This document shows positions 1 to 6,667 of a stretch of 6,667 bases of DNA, in pieces (within the stretch, counting starts at the first letter, position 1; every line of letters starts with the position of its first letter). Made by a program: the position numbers and the translations under genes. Below the pieces are notes generated by a model. It was not told where the DNA came from. It searched no databases and saw only the letters and a program-made list of their open reading frames with translations. Where the stretch lies: assembly GCA_026994735.1 (NCBI GenBank), contig JALWQD010000146.1, forward strand, positions 1-6,667, in the 5' to 3' direction. Source of the DNA: Gammaproteobacteria bacterium. GTDB lineage: Bacteria > Pseudomonadota > Gammaproteobacteria > SZUA-140.

Positions 1-23
1 TAATGGCCAACCGCACACCCCAC

Positions 24-100
24 GCGCCCTTAGCTCAGCTGGATAGAGCGTTGGATTCCGATTCCAAAGGTCAGAGGTTCGACTCCTCTAGGGCGCGCCA
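24..100 (+). tRNA. tRNA-Arg, anticodon CCG
   Basis: This is a complete cloverleaf with an encoded CCA end. The acceptor stem is GCGCCCT (24-30) with AGGGCGC (90-96), the discriminator is G97 and CCA is 98-100. The D stem is GCTC/GAGC (33-36 and 46-49). The anticodon stem is TTGGA/TCCAA (51-55 and 63-67) around the loop TTCCGAT, which puts CCG at 58-60. The T stem is AGAGG/CCTCT (73-77 and 85-89) with loop TTCGACT. It should decode the arginine codon CGG. The known arginine identity elements A20 (base 43) and C35 (base 59) are present. The base 3' of the anticodon is A, not the G usual in E. coli tRNA-Arg(CCG). Any promoter lies left of the window or in the 23 bases before the gene, and I see no clear terminator between it and the next gene. 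Confidence 0.97.
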
Positions 101-181
101 TTCATCCGCTACAACGGGTCAGAATAGCCGGGAGCCAGCCTGAAACATTCCCTCAGTCATACTGCCAGCAAGAAAATCGAT

Positions 182-652
182 ATGACAAATAAAACGCTTT
201 ACGACGCCATTGGTGGTGAACGCATGCTCGCACGCGTGCATAAGATCTTTTATGACAAGATTTATGCTCACCCCTGGCTCAAGCAATATTTTGCTGGCCA
301 TGATCAGCAGGCTATTGAAGGTCGTCAAACCAGTTTTATGAGTGAAAAAATGGGCGGGCCAGCCTATCTCGGCAAGCCACTGCCGCAGGTACATGAAAAT
401 ATGTATATCAGCAAGGAACTCTATCAGTTGAGAAACCATCTGCTGGCGGAATCCATCCACGAAGCGGGCGTCCCGGCAGCATTGGCTAAACGCTGGTTAA
501 AGATTGATAACGCCTTTCGTCGGCAAATCACAAAAGAATCTATCGAAGATTTCTATCGCGACTACCACTTTCCCTTTAAACAACGCATCATTATTGCCAA
601 ACCACCATTAATGGGAAACAATAAAACAAGCATGCCCGACTCAAGCCTGTGA
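182..652 (+). CDS. Group 1 truncated hemoglobin (TrHbN-like globin)
   Basis: A 156-residue heme protein of the two-over-two globin fold, expected in the cytoplasm; the family binds O2 or NO and some members act in NO detoxification. The N-terminus LYDAIGGE is the family's opening motif. The FY pair at residues 23-24 supplies the B10 tyrosine. By comparison with Mycobacterium HbN, E7 is Ile45 and E11 is Gln49. The glycine motif MGGP lies at 57-60, followed by AYLGKP. His71 in QVHENM is the proximal F8 heme ligand. The chain is longer than HbN (136 residues) and ends in a polar tail. The ATG at 182 is the only usual start codon after the in-frame stop at 125-127, although its ribosome binding site is poor. 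It follows the tRNA by 81 bases and precedes a DUF3144 gene on the same strand. Family assignment is firm; the physiological ligand is unknown. Confidence 0.93.
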   Translation: MTNKTLYDAIGGERMLARVHKIFYDKIYAHPWLKQYFAGHDQQAIEGRQTSFMSEKMGGPAYLGKPLPQVHENMYISKELYQLRNHLLAESIHEAGVPAALAKRWLKIDNAFRRQITKESIEDFYRDYHFPFKQRIIIAKPPLMGNNKTSMPDSSL

Positions 653-659
653 AGGGACA

Positions 660-710
660 ATGAACTGCCTGAGCCATTACCATCAAACAAAGGTAATCGA
701 TAGAGCATGA
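660..710 (+). CDS. Possible 16-codon linking ORF between globin and DUF3144 genes
   Basis: ATG at 660 opens a frame encoding MNCLSHYHQTKVIDRA and ending in TGA at 708-710. It begins 7 bases after the globin stop, next to an AAGGGA ribosome-binding-like sequence at 652-657 whose spacing is short. Its stop overlaps the DUF3144 start as ATGA. It covers a small inverted repeat (ATTACC 676-681 with GGTAAT 692-697) that could form a hairpin just before the DUF3144 start. The layout would suit translational coupling of the two flanking genes. A frame this short can easily arise by chance, and I recognise no homologue. Confidence 0.2.
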   Translation: MNCLSHYHQTKVIDRA

Positions 711-991
711 GTGAAAACGAAATAACTCCGCACTTCTGGACGAGAGCAGATGAAATTATTGCCATCGCCAATGAACAGACCAAGGAATCAAATATTGGCG
801 ATGTCAGTACCTCATTACTCTATGCCGCGGCACGTTTCAACGCTTTCAATGTTGCTTCGTCAGCAACTAATATTGAAGAAATGAAACATGACAAAGACGA
901 AGCTATCCAGCATTTTTGTGAACAATACAGACAAATGTTGATTGAAAACCTGGATGATCATATTGCAAACTTTGACGACAATAAAGCCTAG
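707..991 (+). CDS. DUF3144 family protein of unknown function
   Basis: A small acidic 94-residue protein. I recognise the DUF3144 pattern: FW near the N-terminus (10-11) with ADEIIAIANEQ following, a central SLLYAAARFNAF block (36-47), a QY pair (73-74), and a C-terminal NLDDH-x3-NF segment (81-89). The length is typical and the gene looks complete. There is no signal peptide or membrane segment, so it is probably cytoplasmic and mostly helical. No function has been established for the family as far as I know. The ribosome binding site is weak (AGAG at 702-705, one base before the ATG), so translation may depend on ribosomes arriving from upstream. It lies 54 bases after the globin gene on the same strand and may share its transcript. 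It converges with the response regulator gene, and the 98 bases between them hold no convincing terminator. Confidence 0.85.
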   Translation: MSENEITPHFWTRADEIIAIANEQTKESNIGDVSTSLLYAAARFNAFNVASSATNIEEMKHDKDEAIQHFCEQYRQMLIENLDDHIANFDDNKA

Positions 992-1089
992 AAAGCGCTA
1001 ATCAAGTTCGACCGATGGTGCAGAGTGTGTGCATGTCATTGTGAAAAAATTGGCTATTTTTAGTTGCAGATTGCGCGGATACGCCGACA

Positions 1090-2316
1090 TTAAACTGCCT
1101 TCTCACTCATTTCCAGAGCATCGCCTATCTCTTCAAAAACAGCCCTGCTGCCACGTCCTTCAGATAACGGCTCGATAACCTCAATGGGTTCTTTAATGCC
1201 GGTCACGGCCATGTAGTTCGTCAGGCGCTCGATAATCGCCTCGGTAATAATATTGCCGGCATGATAGAGCAACAAGCCATTTTCAGTTTCAATATTCGAT
1301 AATAGACGCTGCCCAGGGCGCAATGCAACAATCGAAACGCCTTTCGGAGTAGATGCCGCTTCCTGCTCTCGAACTTCGGCAAATGAAGCCTCTGCACCCA
1401 TCAGTAAGTTGGGGTCATACCAGCCAGTACGCGCTCTCATTCTGACAAAAACCTGTTCAAGTGCGAGCCCTGTGGCTTCCAGGCGGACGATATCCGTAAT
1501 AATCTTTAACAAGCGGCTTTCGATAGGCAGACCTTCACCCGCGACGCCATCATCTGGAAAACCAGTACCATCAAAGTGTTTTTGATGGTAGTAAAGAATA
1601 CGCCTGACCGAATCCATACGGGGAATGTTTTCAAGCAATTTACTGGCGCTTTCGGGCAAATGAGTCAATATCTTTTGCTCACCAACACTGAGTTGATCGC
1701 CCTTACTGAGGCGCTGTAGTGTGTCAGATGGAACCGTGACATAGGCAACAACAGAGAACATTGCCGAGAGCTCGAGTTCCCAGCCCTTTTCGAGCTGCAT
1801 ATCCTCTGCCAGAAGATGGGCATACTCCTGCAAAATCATTGCCCGCCCAAAAGATTTCGAAGCTACCATAGAAAGAACATCTGTGAGCAGCTTCATCGCC
1901 CCTCTGAGCGTGCCGTTCAGCAGTTCTTTTTCTGCTGTCAACAGGTCATACTGCCTGACGGCAGCAAGCAATGTCTGCATCAAGATATCTGCCTGACACG
2001 GTTTTTTGAGGAAACGAAAAACCTCGCCCTCATTGACAGCACCCACAGCTGTCATCTGATCATCATTACTGGTCAGCATGACACGAACAGTATCGGGGCT
2101 GATTTTGCGGGCTTTTTGTAAAAACTCGATGCCATTCATTCCCGGCATCTGCATATCTGAAATGATCACGGAAAAAGGGCCGTCACTTAAAAGCTTGCGA
2201 ATACCTTCTTCTCCTCCTTCTGCAATATGGACATCAAATTGTTCATCAAAATGACGCGCCATTGCATTCAATAAACTGACCTGATCATCAACAAACAGAA
2301 TGCTCGCCTTGCTCAT
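1090..2316 (-). CDS. Response regulator with degenerate HD-GYP domain
   Basis: A 408-residue two-domain signalling protein. Residues 1-120 form a CheY-like receiver with the acidic pair D10-D11, phospho-acceptor D54 (in SDMQMPG), T82 and K105 (in KKP). Residues about 140-320 match the HD-GYP fold, whose active members hydrolyse cyclic di-GMP. The metal-binding motifs are eroded: HDxGK is replaced by SVVAY (188-192), HHE by HQK (244-246) and GYP by GFP (252-254); His219 remains. The usual C-terminal segment (about 325-382, from VALRPGQRL to IEV) is present. I infer a phosphorylation-controlled protein that no longer hydrolyses cyclic di-GMP and may act through binding a nucleotide or partner. 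No histidine kinase gene lies nearby. AGGA (2324-2321) stands four bases before the ATG. The gene is single, transcribed away from the dehydrogenase gene. Confidence 0.9.
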   Translation of the reverse strand: MSKASILFVDDQVSLLNAMARHFDEQFDVHIAEGGEEGIRKLLSDGPFSVIISDMQMPGMNGIEFLQKARKISPDTVRVMLTSNDDQMTAVGAVNEGEVFRFLKKPCQADILMQTLLAAVRQYDLLTAEKELLNGTLRGAMKLLTDVLSMVASKSFGRAMILQEYAHLLAEDMQLEKGWELELSAMFSVVAYVTVPSDTLQRLSKGDQLSVGEQKILTHLPESASKLLENIPRMDSVRRILYYHQKHFDGTGFPDDGVAGEGLPIESRLLKIITDIVRLEATGLALEQVFVRMRARTGWYDPNLLMGAEASFAEVREQEAASTPKGVSIVALRPGQRLLSNIETENGLLLYHAGNIITEAIIERLTNYMAVTGIKEPIEVIEPLSEGRGSRAVFEEIGDALEMSEKAV

Positions 2317-2386
2317 ACCTTCCTCTCATCACTAACAGACGTCAATCATCTGGCACCCTATCCTCTGCGGGTGTCATTACTAGCAA

Positions 2387-2417
2387 ATAATATGTTTCCA
2401 GAATCCTTTCCTTTCAA
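2387..2417 (-). promoter_or_regulatory. Weak promoter candidate for the response regulator gene
   Basis: Read on the minus strand, TTGAAA (2417-2412) stands 17 bases before CATATT (2394-2389) and 19 bases before TATTAT (2392-2387). Either pair resembles a sigma-70 promoter about 70 bases upstream of the response regulator start. Neither is a close match at optimal spacing, so this is only the best candidate seen by eye. Confidence 0.25.
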
Positions 2418-2524
2418 CGTCCGTTCTACCCCCATAGCGGCCGATCTTTTATTTGACTTAGATTTGCCTGTCAAGACGCTGAAACGACACCTGAAACTCC
2501 CCCTAATAAAACATATAAATAATT

Positions 2525-2534
2525 GATAATTATC
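2525..2534. promoter_or_regulatory. AT-rich perfect palindrome, possible operator
   Basis: GATAATTATC is a perfect 10-bp palindrome in an AT-rich tract. The stretch TTGATAAT within it resembles one arm of a Fur box (TGATAAT), but the second arm is poor and the central base of the 7-1-7 arrangement is missing. It could be a protein binding site in the divergent promoter region; the identity of the regulator is not supported. Confidence 0.25.
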
Positions 2535-2697
2535 TAAATAAAAAACACAAGGCATCACCCGATGCATCATATCCTGATATACCACAACGACCTTAATTGA
2601 CACACAAACCAAAAGGCATAATGGCCGCCAGAAAAAACCCTGGCCGACAGAGAGGCCATGACCCTCGCAGACAGACTGAGGCTATGAAACAATGACT

Positions 2698-2707
2698 GTT
2701 CCGGAAC
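2698..2707. promoter_or_regulatory. GC-rich perfect palindrome upstream of the dehydrogenase gene
   Basis: GTTCCGGAAC is a perfect 10-bp palindrome 25 bases before the preferred dehydrogenase start. Its place in the leader or promoter region suits an operator for a dimeric regulator. I do not recognise a named consensus. Confidence 0.25.
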
Positions 2708-2732
2708 GAAGAACAAGGGTGTGAGAGGACAG

Positions 2733-3617
2733 ATGGCAAAGCGTAGAAAATCACTTTTGATTACAGGCTGTTCATCGGGAATCGGTCACTATTGCGCTCT
2801 GACTCTGGCCCGCCGAAATGACTGGCATGTCATTGCCACAGTCCGGCAAGCAGGCGACCGCGCAGCCCTTGAAAATGCAGGCATAACGACTGTTACCATG
2901 GAGATGTCTGATCCCGAAGGCAGCATTAACCAGGGACTGGCGACGACACTTGTGGCAACAGAGGGACAGCTTGATGCCATCTTTCTCAATGCCGGTTATG
3001 GCCAGTTTGGCGCCCTTGAAGATATTGATCATGGCTGTCTCAGCAAGCAACTGGCAATCAATGTTATCGGCCCGATGCATATCGTCCGCTCCCTGTTACC
3101 AATCATGCGTTCACAAGGACATGGGCGTATTGTCTTCAATAGTTCTGTGCTGGGTATTTGTGCCATGCCTCTCCGCGGTGCTTACAGCGCCTCAAAATTT
3201 GCTCTTGAAGGACTGGCGGATACCTTGCGTATCGAATTAGCAGATAGCAATATCCATGTTTCCAGTATTGAGCCTGGACCAATCAAGAGCCGTTTTAATG
3301 ATAATGCGCTGCGCATTTTTCAAAGGGATATTGACTATGATGACAACAGTTATTGGGCACCTGCCTACCAACGCCTCGAAGCACGCCTGAAAGGTGGTTT
3401 CCCGGCCCATGATACTCCCTGGCGTCGTTTTACCCTTGGTCCTGGGGCGGTATTGACAGCCCTTGAACATGCACTCAATGCGACACGACCACGCAGCCAC
3501 TACCCCGTCACACTGCCCAGTCACATGCTTTTCTTTCTCCGGCGCCTACTTTCGCGCCAGCAATTGCACCGTCTGCTCGTTCGTGCGGGCAAACGTGAAA
3601 CCGGAGAATCCCGTTGA
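2733..3617 (+). CDS. Short-chain dehydrogenase/reductase, YbbO-like
   Basis: A 294-residue classical SDR oxidoreductase using NAD(P)H with a Rossmann fold. Visible motifs are the cofactor site TGCSSGIG (11-18), NAG (86-88), Asn110, catalytic Ser138 and the YSASK motif with Tyr151 and Lys155, then PGPI (181-184). Arg38 at the end of the second strand suggests NADPH preference. The C-terminal RFTLGP and HYPVTL segments closely recall E. coli YbbO, an NADP-dependent aldehyde reductase, so a similar activity is inferred; the substrate is not visible. A hydrophobic, basic tail (about 264-287) could touch membranes. ATG 2733 is preferred because AGAGGA (2724-2729) precedes it and the glycine motif then falls at the usual distance. 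A GTG at 2721 would add four residues. The gene stands alone, and the inverted repeat downstream lacks a T-run in this direction. Confidence 0.92.
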   Translation: MAKRRKSLLITGCSSGIGHYCALTLARRNDWHVIATVRQAGDRAALENAGITTVTMEMSDPEGSINQGLATTLVATEGQLDAIFLNAGYGQFGALEDIDHGCLSKQLAINVIGPMHIVRSLLPIMRSQGHGRIVFNSSVLGICAMPLRGAYSASKFALEGLADTLRIELADSNIHVSSIEPGPIKSRFNDNALRIFQRDIDYDDNSYWAPAYQRLEARLKGGFPAHDTPWRRFTLGPGAVLTALEHALNATRPRSHYPVTLPSHMLFFLRRLLSRQQLHRLLVRAGKRETGESR

Positions 3618-3689
3618 CGGTGGCGGACTTTCCTGCGAATGCAATAAAAACAGTCTCTTTGGCGACAGCTGGTTAGACAACTAACAGAC

Positions 3690-3737
3690 AAAAAAAACCG
3701 GACTGCCGGGGAGGAGGGAGGAGGACGGCAGTCCGGT
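3690..3737 (-). terminator. Rho-independent terminator after purB
   Basis: On the minus strand a perfect 12-bp stem, ACCGGACTGCCG (3737-3726) with CGGCAGTCCGGT (3708-3697), is followed at once by a run of Ts to 3690. The 17-base loop (3725-3709) is all pyrimidine and contains CCTCCT-type repeats. On the plus strand the same hairpin has no T-run after it, so it should act only on minus-strand transcripts. It lies 127 bases past the purB stop and would end the mnmA-hflD-purB transcript and any small RNA started in the gap. Confidence 0.88.
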
Positions 3738-3820
3738 GGTATCTGACAGGGTAGCGACACGATCAGGAGGAGGCGGTCTGATTGGAGTCGGCGTCGCTAC
3801 TGGCCCCTGCCCTTCCTACA
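3690..3820 (-). ncRNA. Candidate small RNA with two C-rich loops
   Basis: A predicted transcript of about 131 nt runs from a start near 3820 to the terminator ending at 3690. Its first stem-loop has an outer stem GTAGCGAC/GTCGCTAC (3800-3793 and 3758-3751) and an inner stem ATCAG/CTGAT (3782-3778 and 3766-3762), whose 11-nt loop contains CCTCCTC. The second is the terminator hairpin with a 17-nt loop repeating CCTCC. Both loops complement Shine-Dalgarno sequences. A GATAAT -10 element and a CRP-type operator precede the start. There is no open reading frame of note. It may be an independent small RNA, a processed purB 3' end, or simply the purB 3' UTR. I recognise no known RNA family. Confidence 0.42.
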
Positions 3821-3826
3821 TGAGCT

Positions 3827-3832
3827 ATTATC
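3827..3832 (-). promoter_or_regulatory. Candidate -10 element for the small RNA
   Basis: Read on the minus strand this is GATAAT, one mismatch from TATAAT, predicting a start near 3820. The hexamer 17 bases upstream (CATCAT) is a poor -35, which is common where an activator overlaps that position. A CRP-type site is centred 41.5 bases upstream of the predicted start. Confidence 0.4.
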
Positions 3833-3853
3833 CCGAGTTCGAAAGGCAGATGA

Positions 3854-5931
<2,078 letters not shown>

Positions 5932-5935
<4 letters not shown>

Positions 5936-6667
5936 AGCTCCCCGGCCCTGATCATTGGCGACAGAGGCAGGAATTCGAGGCATTGTTCCGGCACGTTGTC
6001 AATAATACCGCCTCCCAGGCAAATATCATGCTGGTAAAAAACAACGGATTGACCTGTGCTGACTGCTCTTTGTGGTTGTTCAAAAAAAACATCAAAACCA
6101 CCCTCACTGGCCGGCAAAACCTGACAGGCCTGATCTTCCTGGCGATACCGTGTCTTTGCCTGACACTGCAGCGGCCAGTGATCAGGTTCTTCACCAGCAA
6201 TCCAGTGAATATCCGCCGCCTGCAAACGTGAACTGAAGAGGCCCGGATGATCATGTCCCTGGACAACATAGAGGGTATTATCCGCCAGCGACTTCAAGGC
6301 GACATACCAAGGCTCGCAACCTGCCCCCTGACGACCACCGATACCCAGCCCCTGACGCTGACCAATTGTGTAGTACATCAAGCCCTGATGATCACCCAGT
6401 CGCTGCCCGTCTAGACTGCGTATTTCACCGGGAGATGCGGGTAGATAACGGGCCAGAAAAGAGCGAAAGTGTCGTTCGCCGATAAAGCAAATGCCCGTGC
6501 TGTCTTTCTTGGCATGATTCGCCAGGCCAGCCTCCTTCGCCAGGCTGCGGACGGTAGACTTATGCAGTTCGCCGAGCGGGAAACGGGCATGAGCAAGCTG
6601 GTATTGATTGAGGCAATGGAGAAAATAGCTCTGATCCTTACCCGGGTCACAGCCCTTGAGTAATTGC
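5932..6667 (-). CDS. mnmA: tRNA-specific 2-thiouridylase MnmA, C-terminal part
   Basis: The last 244 codons of a gene cut by the right edge of the window; full-length MnmA is about 360-370 residues. The enzyme makes 2-thiouridine at the wobble position of tRNAs for Lys, Glu and Gln, using ATP and sulfur relayed by the Tus proteins in E. coli. In-frame codons run from 6666 without a stop. The visible part begins LLKGCDPGKDQSYFL, then has KKDSTGICFIGER, whose Cys (codon 6489-6487) corresponds to the catalytic persulfide Cys199 of E. coli. YTIGQRQGLGIGG (from about 6372) and the C-terminal barrel with AKTRYRQ, PQRAVSTGQSVVFY and CLGGG follow. The N-terminal ATP-binding PP-loop and the second catalytic Cys are outside the window. 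The stop TGA overlaps the hflD start by four bases. Confidence 0.97.

Larger units (their letters stand above)
2317..2720. other. Intergenic region between divergent genes, no convincing gene
   Basis: About 400 bases separate the divergent response regulator and dehydrogenase genes. The middle (about 2505-2550) is strongly AT-rich. It contains the perfect palindrome GATAATTATC (2525-2534), a small hairpin GCATC-ACCC-GATGC (2552-2565) and ATATC-CT-GATAT (2569-2580). TTGACA at 2597-2602 is a perfect -35 sequence, but the nearest -10-like hexamer, CATAAT (2617-2622), is only 14 bases away, which is short. The perfect palindrome GTTCCGGAAC lies at 2698-2707. A 24-codon basic frame runs from 2621 to 2695. 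The region most likely holds promoters and operators for the two flanking genes. Confidence 0.6.

Noticed and set aside
1004..1011. GTTCGAC near 1005 as a remnant of a tRNA-derived attachment site
   Set aside because: Only seven bases match the T-loop of tRNA-Arg, and no longer 3' tRNA repeat or integrase is present.
1045..1061. AAAAAT-TGGCT-ATTTTT hairpin as a terminator between DUF3144 and the response regulator
   Set aside because: The stem contains only A-T pairs and the T-run is part of the stem, so it is too weak to call a terminator on either strand.
2358..2612. 84-codon minus-strand frame in the large intergenic gap
   Set aside because: It starts with TTG without a ribosome binding site, has no recognisable domain, and runs through the AT-rich palindromic region that looks regulatory.
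3672..3685. GTTAG-ACAA-CTAAC hairpin as a terminator for the dehydrogenase gene
   Set aside because: The 5-bp stem is AT-leaning and is followed by AGACAAAA, not Ts, on the plus strand.
3711..3780. GGA repeats as a short tandem repeat or CRISPR-like array
   Set aside because: There is no regular repeat-spacer unit; the repeats sit inside hairpin loops and are explained better that way.
6411..6663. Frames on both strands at the right end (minus 6411-6650, plus 6469-6663)
   Set aside because: The minus frame in register with 5932 reads through this stretch as clear MnmA sequence, so these are overlapping shadows.

Overview
The window comes from a gammaproteobacterium. The strongest clue is the minus-strand block mnmA-hflD-purB, the same gene order as in E. 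coli, with a PurB that aligns closely to the E. coli enzyme over its full length. A tRNA-Arg with an encoded CCA end and a YbbO-like dehydrogenase fit this. I cannot name the genus.

Layout, left to right. A tRNA-Arg(CCG) gene (24-100, +) opens the window. It is followed on the same strand by a group 1 truncated hemoglobin (182-652) and a DUF3144 protein of unknown function (707-991). A possible 16-codon linking ORF lies between those two. Facing them is a minus-strand gene (1090-2316) for a response regulator whose HD-GYP output domain has lost most of its metal-binding residues. About 400 bases without a convincing gene (2317-2720) hold two perfect 10-bp palindromes and weak promoter candidates. 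Next comes a classical short-chain dehydrogenase/reductase resembling E. coli YbbO (2733-3617, +).

The minus-strand housekeeping block fills 3865 to the right edge and is transcribed right to left. mnmA (tRNA 2-thiouridylase) has lost its 5' part at the window edge. Its stop overlaps the hflD start, and purB follows after a short gap. These are a tRNA modification enzyme, a peripheral membrane protein and a purine biosynthesis enzyme, and they look co-transcribed.

The most interesting stretch is the 247-base gap between purB and the dehydrogenase. On the minus strand it holds, in order: a CRP-type operator with both half-sites perfect (TGTGA-N6-TCACA) across the purB stop codon; a GATAAT -10 element placed so that the operator is centred at -41.5 from the predicted start; a stem-loop with a CCUCCUC loop; and a 12-bp terminator hairpin with a 17-nt pyrimidine loop containing CCUCCU and then a run of Us. 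This has the layout of a roughly 130-nt CRP-activated small RNA with anti-Shine-Dalgarno loops that shares its terminator with purB. The sequence elements are seen directly; the small RNA itself is an inference.
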